DNA of 64,000 nucleotides from an uncultured Granulosicoccaceae bacterium (lineage in GTDB: Bacteria > Pseudomonadota > Gammaproteobacteria > Granulosicoccales > Granulosicoccaceae). The stretch is from contig CALGLE010000021.1 of NCBI GenBank assembly GCA_937930305.1, positions 36,366 to 100,365 on the forward strand. Reading direction: 5' to 3'. Under the pieces are notes generated by a model, which did no database searches, was not told the DNA's origin, and worked only from the letters and a program-made list of their open reading frames with translations. Positions 52,804 through 61,791 of this stretch are shown here, in pieces. Position numbers and translations under genes: made by a program. The stretch's first letter is position 1. Every line of letters starts with the position of its first letter.

Positions 52804-54072
52804 TTAGCTCAGCAGTTTCAATTCACCACCGAGCGGAATTTCAGGTGCAAGCTTATTCGTGGTAATGATCAACTCCATGGCGTCACCTTGTTTCTGCCAT
52901 TGACCGGCAACCAACGGAGTTTTCGTCACGTTCTTAACAGGACCGTTAGACCAGTCCACCTTGCCCACGATGGTTGACATATTGGTACTGGCAATTGCCG
53001 ATACAATTGCGGCAGGATCTTCAAGATCTTCAGCACGAGACACGACATCGCGCACCACTTCGAACAAGGCGTGCTTAAATCCGATGGGTTGAGTCCACGG
53101 GCGACCGGTTTCAGCTGTGAAGCCATCGGCCAACATCTTGGCACTTTCATTCGTCAATGACGAGGTGTAAGGGTGGTTAGGCGACCACCAAATTTCAGAA
53201 GTAAGTCCGTCACCGCGCTCGCCCAGTGAGTCAATTACCGAAGGGAACAACAAAGCTTTGCCAATAGTAACTACCTTGGGCTTAAAGTCTTGTTGAGCAG
53301 CTTGTGCCCAAAACGTTGCAAAGTCTGGTGGAATCATATTGCCCGTAACAATTTCGCAACCCGCGTCTTTGAACGCGGATATAAAACTTGAGAAGTCATC
53401 ATTGAGTGGTTGGTAGCGACCGGGATCCACTAAGTTGTAACCGGCTTCTTTCAAGGGTTTCGGCAACCCAAGCTCGGGGTCTCCCCATGCGTTACCGTCT
53501 GCATCGTTTGGAAAAATACCTGCAACCGTTTTGTTAACACCGGCATCGTCCCAAAGGTTTAAGAAATTGCCAATCACATCTTCCAAACCCCAGAAAAAAT
53601 GGTAGGTGAATTCAAAGCCTTCGGCTGGGTTGCCGTTACGACCAAAGAAGTAAGGCTGCCAAGGGCAATCCGTTGTAATGCAAGGCACTTCGTTAACTTC
53701 GGCTTGGTCCGCCACGGGGTTGGTAGTTTCTGGGGTGGATGCAGCAACGATGATATCGACTTCATCGTTTAGGATTAATTCAGCCGCCACTTCTGCCGCA
53801 CGATTCGGATTGGATTGGCTGTCCTTAGCAATGATCTCAATGTCAAACGTTTTACCGTTGTTCTCAACGCCACCAGCTAACGCGGATTGGATGCCTTTGA
53901 GTACAAAGTCGTCGGCTTCTGCAAAACCTGCCAAAGGCCCCGTTTTGGGACTAACGAACCCAATCTTAATTTTTGGGTTTGCCGCGTATGCCTTGGTGTG
54001 GCGAAGAATAGCTGGTGCAGTAACCGTGGCGCCTAAGCCTTTAAGTACTTTACGTCGTGTTATTGATGTCAT
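52804..54072 (-). CDS. Periplasmic binding protein of the Liv-type importer, Tat-exported
   Basis: The product is about 422 aa from the ATG at 54072, which has GGAG six bases upstream. The N-terminus S-I-T-R-R-K-V-L-K-G-L-G is a twin-arginine signal, cleaved near A-Y-A-A. The mature type-I binding fold starts K-I-K-I-G-F-V-S-P-K-T-G-P-L-A-G-F. The ligand site cannot be read, though the C-x-T-T-D-C-P-W-Q-P-Y region is typical of the larger ABC-type aromatic/amide-binding branch. Tat export implies folding, possibly with ligand or cofactor, before secretion. Confidence 0.9.
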   Translation of the reverse strand: MTSITRRKVLKGLGATVTAPAILRHTKAYAANPKIKIGFVSPKTGPLAGFAEADDFVLKGIQSALAGGVENNGKTFDIEIIAKDSQSNPNRAAEVAAELILNDEVDIIVAASTPETTNPVADQAEVNEVPCITTDCPWQPYFFGRNGNPAEGFEFTYHFFWGLEDVIGNFLNLWDDAGVNKTVAGIFPNDADGNAWGDPELGLPKPLKEAGYNLVDPGRYQPLNDDFSSFISAFKDAGCEIVTGNMIPPDFATFWAQAAQQDFKPKVVTIGKALLFPSVIDSLGERGDGLTSEIWWSPNHPYTSSLTNESAKMLADGFTAETGRPWTQPIGFKHALFEVVRDVVSRAEDLEDPAAIVSAIASTNMSTIVGKVDWSNGPVKNVTKTPLVAGQWQKQGDAMELIITTNKLAPEIPLGGELKLLS

Positions 54073-54091
54073 AGTTGTCTCCAGTGGTCTT

Positions 54092-55006
54092 TCAATCAAG
54101 GATTTTTTCTAGCGCTAATAAATGCTTCGACACTCTTTGAGATGTCTTTTTTGCATCGGTTGAGGTCCACTCACTGAACCCCTCACCCGACTTCATTCCA
54201 AGCTTGCCGCTATCAACCAAAGATTTAAGCAAAGGGGATGGGTCAGGCGAACGTTCTAAATCATGCAGTACCTGTTCGTGAATGGCGTACGTTAAGTCGG
54301 TGCCTACAAGGTCTGCGTTTTCCAGTGGCCCTAACACAGACAATCGCCGACCAAAACTTTCTCGCACCACTAAATCGACGGCCTCTGCTGTGCATATACC
54401 GTTTTCAACCAAACTGATTGCTTCACGCCACAGCGCGTGTTGTAAACGATTGCCGATAAACCCTGGTACGTCTTTCTCAACACGCACAGGCGACTTGCCA
54501 CAGCCTGCGAGCAGGTTGAACGTGTTGTCGACTACATCATCGTGAGTCCATTCGGTGCGAATAATTTCTACCAGGGGGATAATATGTGGTGGATTCCACC
54601 AATGCGTGCCCACGGCACGTTCCGGTGTATTTAAATCCTTCATGATTTGCGTGATGGGGATGACGGATGTGTTTGAAGCCAATACACAATTCGCGGGTGC
54701 AGCCGATTCTATTTCAGAGAACAGCGCCTGTTTGAGCTTTAGGTTTTCTGGTGCTGCTTCAAAGACAAATTCAGCTTCCGTCACAGAAAGTGCCAAGTCT
54801 TGTTGGCTGTGGATACGCTCCAGTACCGGTTGCATGGCATTAGCAGACACTTGCAAGTTGTTCAAGGAATCCTGCACACGTTCGTGCAGCGAACTCAGAG
54901 CGTTATCATCTGGGTCTTGTACAACCACACTGTGCCCTTGCTTGGCAAATACCAAAGCAATGCCATGCCCCATCAAACCTGCACCGATTACTGTGATTCT
55001 AGACAT
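54092..55006 (-). CDS. 3-hydroxyacyl-CoA dehydrogenase family enzyme (carnitine/3-hydroxybutyryl-type)
   Basis: The product is 304 aa, a single-domain NAD enzyme. It has V-I-G-A-G-L-M-G-H-G, A-S-N-T-S-V-I-P-I-T, G-T-H-W-W-N-P-P-H (catalytic His) and D-V-P-G-F-I-G-N-R-L. The W-W-N-P-P-H form (instead of F-F-N-P-P) is associated with non-CoA hydroxyacid members such as L-carnitine dehydrogenase and gulonate dehydrogenase. It oxidises a hydroxyl to a ketone. It is positioned between the SDR and the binding protein of the catabolic operon. Confidence 0.88.
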   Translation of the reverse strand: MSRITVIGAGLMGHGIALVFAKQGHSVVVQDPDDNALSSLHERVQDSLNNLQVSANAMQPVLERIHSQQDLALSVTEAEFVFEAAPENLKLKQALFSEIESAAPANCVLASNTSVIPITQIMKDLNTPERAVGTHWWNPPHIIPLVEIIRTEWTHDDVVDNTFNLLAGCGKSPVRVEKDVPGFIGNRLQHALWREAISLVENGICTAEAVDLVVRESFGRRLSVLGPLENADLVGTDLTYAIHEQVLHDLERSPDPSPLLKSLVDSGKLGMKSGEGFSEWTSTDAKKTSQRVSKHLLALEKILD

Positions 55007-55012
55007 TCACAT

Positions 55013-55795
55013 TCATCCAGCGGTGTAACCGCCGTCCGCGTAAAGAATGTGGCCGGTATAAAAATCGGATGCTTTGGACGACAGAAACAACAAAGGCCCC
55101 GCCAGATCTTCAGGCTCACCCAAGCGACCCATTGGCACTCGAGATAAAAACCCAGCGCGTACGGCGTTGGCGTTTTCATTGTCTTCGAACATCCAGGCCG
55201 TTAATGGAGAACGGAATACGGTTGGCGCAATTGCGTTGACCGTAATGCCGTCCGCTCCCAGTTCACAACCGAGCGCTTTCGTCATGCCATCAACGGCTGC
55301 CTTTGATGAACAGTATGCGGTGTAGCCAGCTGGATGACCCAGTAGGCCACGTGCTGAAGACACGAGCACGATCTTTCCGCCATCACCTTGCGACTTCATT
55401 TGTTTGGTTGCCGCTCGTGCCATCAGCCAGCTCTGCGTGACATTGGCGTCGATGATGTCAGAGAACGCTGACGGTTCCATTTCATCGATCTTAGCGATTT
55501 TATTCATGCCGGATGCAACCACTAAAATATCCAATCGCCCATACGTGCTCACCGCATGTTGAACCATGGCTTCACACGCAGATTCACTGTCCGGTCGAGC
55601 GTTTACAGTTGTGACTTCATTACATTTCGCGGCAATAGCATCCAAAGCTTGCGCATTGCCGGCCGTTAGCACCACTTTGGCGCCTGCGTTACTTAATGTT
55701 TGTGCCGCCACGCCACCGAAAGCGCCGGATGCGCCAACAATTAACGCCACTTTACCGCTGACATCAAATAAAGCATTGGGGTTGGATAAATTCAT
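55013..55795 (-). CDS. Short-chain dehydrogenase/reductase in the Liv catabolic operon
   Basis: The product is 260 aa. The cofactor motif is G-A-S-G-A-F-G-G (the canonical form is G-x-x-x-G-x-G; the last Gly fits, while I is replaced by F). V-A-S-G-M-N replaces N-N-A-G. The catalytic S146/147 and Y161-C-S-S-K165 are present. The C-terminal Y-A-D-G-G-Y-T-A-G is standard. It probably acts on an alcohol or ketone intermediate of the pathway. The start overlaps the cupin stop by ATGA. Confidence 0.9.
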   Translation of the reverse strand: MNLSNPNALFDVSGKVALIVGASGAFGGVAAQTLSNAGAKVVLTAGNAQALDAIAAKCNEVTTVNARPDSESACEAMVQHAVSTYGRLDILVVASGMNKIAKIDEMEPSAFSDIIDANVTQSWLMARAATKQMKSQGDGGKIVLVSSARGLLGHPAGYTAYCSSKAAVDGMTKALGCELGADGITVNAIAPTVFRSPLTAWMFEDNENANAVRAGFLSRVPMGRLGEPEDLAGPLLFLSSKASDFYTGHILYADGGYTAG

Positions 55796-56142
55796 GGTCG
55801 CTGACCTCCGGGGTAAGGCATAACAACCATCATCTTGGCGACATGATTTCCTCGGTTTTCCAACAACCGTTCTTCACCGGCAGCGATGGTGCAACTGTCC
55901 ATCGCCGCTAATGTGGTTACTTCGCCGTCAATCGTTATCGTCATTTCACCTTCCAGAACCACATAAACCTTTTCAAACGGTGTGGAGTCTGGGCCGGCTC
56001 CACCGCCGGGTAAAAATTGCGAGTAACCCACCCATTGATTCTCCGGGCCTCCGTCTTCAAATCCTTGCAGACGCAAACCCGTTACGTCCCAGTGATTGGG
56101 CGCTTCGTATTTTTGCGCGTCACTAAAACGTTTAACCAACAT
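55792..56142 (-). CDS. Cupin-domain protein
   Basis: The product is 116 aa, a single cupin barrel. Motif 1 is G-P-D-S-T-P-F-E-K-V-Y-V-V-L-E-G-E-M, in which the usual H-x-H pair is not obvious while the Glu remains. Motif 2 is R-G-N-H-V-A-K-M. Metal binding may be reduced. It lies between the cyclase (TAATG overlap) and the SDR (ATGA overlap), so it is fully embedded in the operon. It may be an isomerase, decarboxylase or sensor domain; function is unknown. Confidence 0.82.
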   Translation of the reverse strand: MLVKRFSDAQKYEAPNHWDVTGLRLQGFEDGGPENQWVGYSQFLPGGGAGPDSTPFEKVYVVLEGEMTITIDGEVTTLAAMDSCTIAAGEERLLENRGNHVAKMMVVMPYPGGQRP

Positions 56143-56981
56143 TAGAAAGATTCCCCTGCTTCGATACGATAACCCTGGCTTTTATCAATCATGGCAACCA
56201 AGCGAATGATGCAACCATCACCTCGATCCCAGTTCCACGGAAAGAACGAAAAAGTACAGCGCTTTCCCGTTACTGCATCCAGGTCACCACCGACATTTTC
56301 AATACCTAAAATACCGTTTGAGAACAGTTTGTTATGTACAGGCTCCCACTCCGGGAAGTCATCTGCCCAATCACGCCCACCCGACCACTCTTTATATTCC
56401 GCTTCTAAGTGAGGTAGTATTGGACCGTTGCGTTGTGGGCCAATCGCTGTCGCTAAAGGGTGATCGTTCGCTTGCGTATCATGACCAATCACCTTTATGC
56501 CTTTCTCAACCATCCAGTCAGCAGCAGACGGCACCAGGCCTGGGCAGTAGGGGAAATAATCGCCGTCGTCGTATACCTTATGCCAGCCAGTGTTGATAAT
56601 CAGTACATCGCCTTTGCGAATTGCATGACCGCAAGCTTTTTCTAAATCATCCCCAGTAATTTGTTCCCATTTTTTCTTAGGGATAGAAACCACAAGACCC
56701 GAACCAAAAAAATGTGGCAATGGCACTTCGTCAATAAAGGGTGTGCCTTGAACCACGTGCGCAGGTGCGTCAATGTGGGTGGTGACGTGCATGGTCGTGG
56801 TGATCGTTTGGCTGAGCACGCCAGACTTTGCCATGTAATGTTTACGTTCAATGGCAACGTCTTTAAAGTAAGGCCAATTTGGGCATTGGTATCCAAACCG
56901 ATGAGAAAGATTGTAGAACTCAACCCCCATTTCGTTGTTCAGGTTCTCCTGAAAGTCGATGCCCTTAATGGTGACGGTCAT
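56142..56981 (-). CDS. Cyclase family metal-dependent hydrolase (KynB-like fold)
   Basis: The product is 279 aa. The family metal motif appears as H-V-T-T-H-I-D-A-P-A-H (canonical H-x-G-T-H-x-D-x-P-x-H, with G changed to T), and G-D-V-L-I-I-N-T-G-W-H follows. Members include kynurenine formamidase and isatin hydrolase, which open amide or lactam rings. It is the first gene of the nine-gene operon and is divergent from an IclR regulator. The likely role is opening or hydrolysing an imported compound; substrate unknown. Confidence 0.87.
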   Translation of the reverse strand: MTVTIKGIDFQENLNNEMGVEFYNLSHRFGYQCPNWPYFKDVAIERKHYMAKSGVLSQTITTTMHVTTHIDAPAHVVQGTPFIDEVPLPHFFGSGLVVSIPKKKWEQITGDDLEKACGHAIRKGDVLIINTGWHKVYDDGDYFPYCPGLVPSAADWMVEKGIKVIGHDTQANDHPLATAIGPQRNGPILPHLEAEYKEWSGGRDWADDFPEWEPVHNKLFSNGILGIENVGGDLDAVTGKRCTFSFFPWNWDRGDGCIIRLVAMIDKSQGYRIEAGESF

Positions 56982-57035
56982 TTGTATTCCCCTTAAAGAA
57001 TTCTGCTTGTGCGGAAGCGGTGTATTGCTCTACGA

Positions 57036-57045
57036 TACAGCTGTA
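57036..57045. promoter_or_regulatory. Palindrome in the cyclase/IclR divergent promoter
   Basis: TACAGCTGTA is a perfect 10-bp palindrome, 55 bp from the cyclase start and 54 bp from the IclR start, immediately followed by TTGACCGTCAA (57051-57061), also symmetric. It is a plausible IclR operator controlling both directions. Confidence 0.4.
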
Positions 57046-57098
57046 CCGTTTTGACCGTCAAGTTAAAAATTAACCCGTTAGAGAAAATTTAAACCTCC

Positions 57099-57881
57099 AT
57101 GTCACGATCAACGACTCAACTGAAGATGCCAACCGCTCCGCGAGAAGCTACCAATGGCATACAAGTGATTTCTCGAGCAGCAGACATACTGCGTGCCGTC
57201 AAACAACAAAAAACCGGCATGAGTCTGGGGCAGATCGCGGATAAAATTGACTTGCCTCGATCAACCGTCCAGCGCCTTGTTTCTGCATTGGAGATGGAAC
57301 GTTTTCTTATATCTTCCGCCAACGGCGGTGGCATACAGCTTGGGCCTGAACTGTTGGCTCTTGGGGTAGCAGCCCGATATAACGTCGTGGAACGGTGCCG
57401 TCCCTACTTAGAAGACCTGATGGAGCGAACGGGTGAAACGGTAGATCTTTCTGTGTTGCGTGGACGACGGATGGTGTTTTTAGATCAAGTTCCAGGCACC
57501 GCTCGATTAAGAACCATTTCTTCGATCGGCGAAGAATTTCCACTCACCAGTACCGCCAACGGCCGAGCGTGTTTAGCCAAGCTCGATGCGGATGCTGCGA
57601 AAGCTTTAGCGAATGATGAGTGGAGGGAGTTTGGCATTAAGACTCACTGGAAAACGCTAAAGCAACAACTCAAGGACATCGAAAAATCCCACGTCGCCTA
57701 TGACCTCAATGATCACACCAGTGGAATATCAGCGGTTGGGTTTGCGTTTGAGGATTCTTCAGAAGAACTGCACGCTATTTCGGTACCCATTCCATCATCA
57801 CGATACGCGGAGAAAAGTGAGTCGGTAGTAGAAGCTTTGAAAGAAGCTCGAATTGCGCTGCTGCGTGAACTGCAAACCTAG
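57099..57881 (+). CDS. IclR-family transcriptional regulator
   Basis: The product is 260 aa. The N-terminal winged helix (about 20-85) has I-S-R-A-A-D-I-L and I-A-D-K-I-D-L-P-R-S-T-V-Q-R-L-V-S-A-L-E. The C-terminal ligand domain has L-T-S-T-A-N-G-R-A-C-L-A and I-S-A-V-G-F-A-F. IclR regulators commonly control catabolism of aromatics and organic acids. It is divergent from the cyclase-Liv operon (117 bp between starts) and upstream of the sulfatase-like gene, so both are likely targets. Confidence 0.93.
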   Translation: MSRSTTQLKMPTAPREATNGIQVISRAADILRAVKQQKTGMSLGQIADKIDLPRSTVQRLVSALEMERFLISSANGGGIQLGPELLALGVAARYNVVERCRPYLEDLMERTGETVDLSVLRGRRMVFLDQVPGTARLRTISSIGEEFPLTSTANGRACLAKLDADAAKALANDEWREFGIKTHWKTLKQQLKDIEKSHVAYDLNDHTSGISAVGFAFEDSSEELHAISVPIPSSRYAEKSESVVEALKEARIALLRELQT

Positions 57882-57946
57882 AGACTGTGAAGGGTCCAAA
57901 CCTTGTACTTCTAAATTTGTACTTCTAATTAAGAGACGCTCTACTT

Positions 57947-59563
57947 ATGAATGTACTTTGGATTATGGCCGACCAGCTTCGGTGGGATTACTTAAGTTGC
58001 TACGGTGCAAAGCATATCCATACACCTAACCTAGATTGGCTAGCGTCTCGAGGTATGCAGTTTAATAAAGCTTATGTGCAAAGCCCCATTTGCGGGCCAA
58101 GTCGTATGAGCTACTACACCGGTCGCTACGTGCGCAGTCACGGTTCCACATGGAATGGATTCCCACTTAGAATCGGTGAGCCGACTTTGGGGGATCATCT
58201 TAGAGAATTACACGTTAAGTGTTCGTTGGTGGGTAAAACCCACATGACACCCGATTACGAAGGCATGCAACGCCTCGGCATAGAGCGTGATAGCACCATT
58301 GGCGCATTGGTCAGTGAATGTGGATTTGATGTGTTTGTGCGAGATGACGGCACCAATGCCAGTGCCTACCCTAGTCGGCATGCAGAAGATTACGATCGCT
58401 ACCTTCGCGCGCATGGCATGGACGGTGAGAATCCGTGGGAAGAGTGGGCTAATACCGCTATAAGCCCGGACGGTGATATGTGCTCAGGTTGGATGTTAGA
58501 GAACGCGCCACTGGCAGCCCGAGTACCTAAAGAGCATTCTGAAACCGCGTGGCTTACAACCCGTGGGATTGAATACATCGAAGCGCAAGACGGTGAGCCG
58601 TGGCTGTGTCACCTGAGTTACATAAAGCCTCATTGGCCCTACCTTGCCCCCGCACCATACAACGACATGTATTCCGCTTGCGACGTTCCAGTTGTCAATC
58701 GAACTCCGCAAGAGCGAAGCAGTGAACACCCTCTCATGCAGGCTTGGATGGATATGCGGGTGAGTAAAAGTTTCTCTCGCGATGAAATCCGGGACATTGT
58801 GGCACCTGTTTACATGGGATTAATCAAGGAGCTGGATGATCAATTGGGGCGTCTTTTCCAGTACTTAAAAGATTCGGGCCGAATGGATGACACGATGATC
58901 GTATTTTGCTCCGATCATGGCGACAACATGGGCGACCACTGGCTTGGTGAGAAGGATCTTTTCCATGATTGTTCTTCTCGGGTGCCACTCATCATTTACG
59001 ACCCACGTTCAGAAGCTGACGCCACACGTGGTACGGTTTGTAATCAATTGATTGAAGGCGTTGATTTAACGCCTACGTTTTTAAATTATTTTGGTGGAGA
59101 AGATAAGCCCCACATCATTGAAGGACGTTCGCTAGAACCTTTATTGCACAATAAGGTTTTGGATTGGCGCAGCTATTGTGTGTCTGAATACGACTATTCC
59201 ACCCGAACTGCTCGCCGCGCGGTTCAAGTTGATCAAAATGATGCTCGTTTAGTGATGATCTTTGATGGACGTTGGAAATATGTGCATGTGGAACATATGA
59301 GGCCTTTGTTGTTTGACTTAGCGTCAGATCCAAATGAAGTGGTGGATTTAGGATCTGATTTAAGGTATTCAGATCAGTTGGCTCGGCTTAAAGACTTACA
59401 CTTCGAATGGACCCGACAACACCACAATCGAATCACGAGAAGCGCAGAGATCGTTGAAGCCATGACGGACGATAAAGAACCACCCGGCATTATGATTGGG
59501 TTTGCCAACAAGGAAGAACTTGCCGCGGAAGGAAAGACTTTGCCAGAGCATGCCGATCGATAG
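57947..59563 (+). CDS. Sulfatase / phosphonate monoester hydrolase-type enzyme
   Basis: The product is 538 aa with no signal peptide, so it is cytoplasmic. The metal site begins I-M-A-D-Q, and the formylglycine motif is I-C49-G-P-S-R, the C-x-P-x-R signature needing conversion of Cys49. F-C-S-D-H-G-D-N-M-G-D-H and H-W-P-Y are further catalytic elements. The architecture matches sulfatases and the promiscuous phosphonate/phosphate diester hydrolases. No maturase is visible in the window. It probably hydrolyses a sulfated or phosphonylated intermediate linked to the operon across the IclR gene. Confidence 0.9.
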   Translation: MNVLWIMADQLRWDYLSCYGAKHIHTPNLDWLASRGMQFNKAYVQSPICGPSRMSYYTGRYVRSHGSTWNGFPLRIGEPTLGDHLRELHVKCSLVGKTHMTPDYEGMQRLGIERDSTIGALVSECGFDVFVRDDGTNASAYPSRHAEDYDRYLRAHGMDGENPWEEWANTAISPDGDMCSGWMLENAPLAARVPKEHSETAWLTTRGIEYIEAQDGEPWLCHLSYIKPHWPYLAPAPYNDMYSACDVPVVNRTPQERSSEHPLMQAWMDMRVSKSFSRDEIRDIVAPVYMGLIKELDDQLGRLFQYLKDSGRMDDTMIVFCSDHGDNMGDHWLGEKDLFHDCSSRVPLIIYDPRSEADATRGTVCNQLIEGVDLTPTFLNYFGGEDKPHIIEGRSLEPLLHNKVLDWRSYCVSEYDYSTRTARRAVQVDQNDARLVMIFDGRWKYVHVEHMRPLLFDLASDPNEVVDLGSDLRYSDQLARLKDLHFEWTRQHHNRITRSAEIVEAMTDDKEPPGIMIGFANKEELAAEGKTLPEHADR

Positions 59564-59627
59564 CGTGTGAATATTTCAGATGGTATCGAGCAGAAAATGT
59601 TCATGCCATTGCAGTTGTTACAGGCAT

Positions 59628-59658
59628 AAAAAACCCCAGACAGCAAAGCTGACTGGGG
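59628..59658 (-). terminator. Strong leftward intrinsic terminator
   Basis: Read on the minus strand the stem is CCCCAG-T-CAGC, loop TTT, GCTG-T-CTGGGG, followed by six T. It pairs completely except for one T-T mismatch. It has no T run on the plus strand, so it does not terminate the sulfatase-like gene. Confidence 0.88.
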
Positions 59659-59845
59659 CTGAACCTTCCTGGCTCGTCAGGTATTGTGGACACCTACTAA
59701 GAGCCGCCTGTTCCGTAGCAGCTCACTCCGTGTGTGTAACTCATGAGTCAGACTCGAGCGTTTCCTTTGCCTGCAATGGCTTGATGACCACAATACTCAA
59801 CAGTATCCGGATCTACTCAGCCAGCGGCTATCGGAAAGTACCCAT
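59628..59845 (-). ncRNA. Candidate small RNA, minus strand
   Basis: The interval has no coding frame on the minus strand but ends leftward in a textbook intrinsic terminator. All genes to the right are rightward, so this terminator has no protein-coding client. Within it GTATTGTGG (59788-59796, read leftward) pairs perfectly with CCACAATAC (59689-59681), and GGCTGA/TCAGCC (59817-59822 with 59657-59662) could close an outer stem. The 5' end is a guess near 59845. It matches no RNA family I can identify. Confidence 0.38.
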
Positions 59846-59869
59846 TTGTCTGTCGGATAATTCTGATAT

Positions 59870-59891
59870 TTTGTAGGAATTTTCCTACAAA
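59870..59891. promoter_or_regulatory. 9-bp inverted repeat upstream of dtd
   Basis: TTTGTAGGA and TCCTACAAA flank ATTT, 37 bases before the dtd start. It could be an operator or a short leader hairpin of dtd, or lie near the promoter of the leftward candidate RNA. Confidence 0.35.
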
Positions 59892-59927
59892 TGTTCTAAT
59901 TGCGACGTAAAAAGTAAGGAAAAAGAC

Positions 59928-60398
59928 GTGATTTGTTTGCTCCAGCGCGTTAGTGAAGCCTCAGTTTCGGTTGATGGCTCAATCATTGGGTCGATACAGC
60001 ACGGTCTTATGGTGTTAGTGGGTTTTGAAGCCAGTGATATGGCTGAAGGCCGTGATGATCCAGGCGCCGTTGAGCAAAAACTCTTGCAGCGCATGGCGGA
60101 ACGCTTGCTGGCCTATCGGGTGTTTTCCGATGCGCAAGATCGTATGAATTTAAACGTGGTTCAGGCGGGTGGGTCTGTGCTTTTAGTGCCGCAGTTCACA
60201 CTAGCTGCCGATACCAGTAAGGGCTTACGCCCAGGTTTTCACACAGCCGCCAAACCAGAACAGGCGCAAAAGCTGTTTCAAAGCTTTGTGGTGGCGGTTG
60301 CATCCCGCTACGATGAGGTTCAGCAAGGGCGATTTGGCGCCGATATGAAGGTGTCACTCGTGAACGATGGACCGGTGACTTTCTGGCTTCAGCTTTAA
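59928..60398 (+). CDS. dtd: D-aminoacyl-tRNA deacylase
   Basis: The product is 156 aa, slightly longer than the usual 145. It has [12 protein letters not shown] at the start, [18 protein letters not shown] in the centre and the cross-subunit N-D-G-P-V-T-F motif near the end. The enzyme removes D-amino acids from mischarged tRNA. A short insertion after V-G-F-E-A-S-D explains the extra length. The GTG at 59928 fits the family N-terminus. It is followed by the his genes after a 59-base gap. Confidence 0.95.
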   Translation: MICLLQRVSEASVSVDGSIIGSIQHGLMVLVGFEASDMAEGRDDPGAVEQKLLQRMAERLLAYRVFSDAQDRMNLNVVQAGGSVLLVPQFTLAADTSKGLRPGFHTAAKPEQAQKLFQSFVVAVASRYDEVQQGRFGADMKVSLVNDGPVTFWLQL

Positions 60399-60457
60399 AT
60401 CGGGCGTGTACAATCGTGCCATTAGCCAGCTCGCTCCAACCCAAAGGGAGAATGCGC

Positions 60458-61051
60458 ATGACCCGTCGACGGGCCAGCGTTGAACGCAACACGAAAGAGA
60501 CTCAAATCAAGATCAGTATTGATCTGGATGGGTCTGGGGCTGCCAGCCTAAATTCTGGCGTTCCGTTTCTTGATCACATGCTAGATCAAGTGGCGCGCCA
60601 TGGTCTTATTGATATCGATTTACATTGCGAGGGTGATACCCATATCGATGATCATCATTCCGTTGAAGACATCGGTATTGCACTGGGTATGGCAATGGAT
60701 GAGGCCCTAGGTGAGAGGCGCGGTATTTTTCGTTACGGACACGCCTACGTGCCTTTAGATGAATCACTGTCGCGAGTGGTAATCGATTTTTCCGGCCGCC
60801 CAGGATTGTTTTTCCATGCGGAATTTACCCGAGACAAAGTCGGCGCATTCGATGTCGATCTAGCATCTGAATTTTTTCAAGGCTTTGCAAATCATGCGCG
60901 CGCAACGGTGCATGCCGATGTTTTGCGCGGCACAAACGATCATCATAAAATCGAAACTTTATTCAAAGCCTTGGGCCGAGCGTTACGCGCGGCGATCAGT
61001 GTGGATGAGCGTATGGGCGATGCCCTACCTTCCACCAAAGGTGCTTTGTAA
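60458..61051 (+). CDS. hisB: Imidazoleglycerol-phosphate dehydratase
   Basis: The product is about 197 aa from the ATG at 60458, which has GGGAG seven bases upstream. Manganese-binding motifs H-x-x-x-H (D-D-H-H-S-V-E-D and N-D-H-H-K-I-E) and F-L-D-H-M-L-D are present. It catalyses the sixth step of histidine synthesis. It is monofunctional, lacking the N-terminal histidinol-phosphatase domain of enteric HisB. It is the first of a his cluster hisBHAFIE; hisG, hisD and hisC are not in the window. Confidence 0.95.
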   Translation: MTRRRASVERNTKETQIKISIDLDGSGAASLNSGVPFLDHMLDQVARHGLIDIDLHCEGDTHIDDHHSVEDIGIALGMAMDEALGERRGIFRYGHAYVPLDESLSRVVIDFSGRPGLFFHAEFTRDKVGAFDVDLASEFFQGFANHARATVHADVLRGTNDHHKIETLFKALGRALRAAISVDERMGDALPSTKGAL

Positions 61052-61100
61052 TTTAAGCTCGTTTTCTTCAAAGCAGTTATTTTCTTAAGTAGAAGTTGTT

Positions 61101-61757
61101 ATGGCACGCATAGCAGTCATTGACTACGGCATGGGTAATTTGCGCTCGGTTTCAAAAGCTGTTGAGCATGTTGCACCCAATGATCAAGTACTGGTTACCC
61201 GGGATGCTGCGGTTATTAAAGAATCGGATCGTGTGATTTGTCCGGGGCAAGGTGCTGCAGCGGATTGCATGAACGCGTTAAGCCAACAGGGTTTGGTGGA
61301 TGTAATAAAAGAGGTTGTGCAAACACGGCCATTTTTCGGCATCTGCATGGGCTTGCAAGTGCTCCTGACGCGCAGTGATGAAAACCAAGGGGTGGACTGT
61401 GTTGGCGTGTTGCCCGGTCAAGTTAAACGTTTTTCAGCGCCGTTGTTGGACGACTCTGGCACGCGTTTGAAAGTACCTCACATGGGATGGAATGAAGTAT
61501 CACGTGATGCTGCGGCACGCGGGAATCACCCCATGTGGCACGGCATCGAAAACGGCTCGCGTTTTTACTTTGCCCATTCCTACTACTGCGTACCGGACTC
61601 AACAGATTTAATTGCAGCTCACACACACTATGGAAAATCCATTGCTGTTGCTTTGGCGCAGGACTCGGTGTTTGCCTGTCAATTTCACCCGGAAAAAAGT
61701 AGCGCTTCAGGGCTTCAACTGTTAACTAATTTTGTGTCTTGGGACGGGAAAGCGTGA
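61101..61757 (+). CDS. hisH: Imidazole glycerol phosphate synthase glutaminase subunit
   Basis: The product is 218 aa, a class-I glutamine amidotransferase with nucleophile Cys82 in G-I-C-M-G-L-Q and His/Glu in C-Q-F-H-P-E-K-S. It supplies ammonia to HisF through a channel. The N-terminus [14 protein letters not shown] is diagnostic. It lies 49 bases after hisB and 34 before hisA. Confidence 0.96.
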   Translation: MARIAVIDYGMGNLRSVSKAVEHVAPNDQVLVTRDAAVIKESDRVICPGQGAAADCMNALSQQGLVDVIKEVVQTRPFFGICMGLQVLLTRSDENQGVDCVGVLPGQVKRFSAPLLDDSGTRLKVPHMGWNEVSRDAAARGNHPMWHGIENGSRFYFAHSYYCVPDSTDLIAAHTHYGKSIAVALAQDSVFACQFHPEKSSASGLQLLTNFVSWDGKA

Positions 61758-61791
61758 TGCGTTTTCTCATCGTTTATTGGAGAGAACTTCG

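Larger units (their letters stand above)
59564..59927. other. Non-coding interval with candidate leftward small RNA
   Basis: This is a 364-bp gap between the sulfatase-like gene and dtd. It contains a strong leftward terminator, long-range complementary segments and a 9-bp inverted repeat at 59870-59891, listed separately. No open frame here is convincing. Confidence 0.6.

Noticed and set aside
54092..55006. Carnitine degradation operon
   Set aside because: The dehydrogenase resembles L-carnitine dehydrogenase, but no BKACE, thioesterase or betaine/carnitine catabolic genes accompany it.
59640..59860. CsrB/RsmZ-type RNA, because the leftward strand contains several GGA motifs
   Set aside because: Five GGA in about 200 bases is only modestly above expectation and they are not consistently in hairpin loops.
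59640..59860. tRNA, 6S, tmRNA, SRP or RNase P RNA in the non-coding interval
   Set aside because: No cloverleaf, T-loop sequence or conserved core of these RNAs could be found by eye on either strand.
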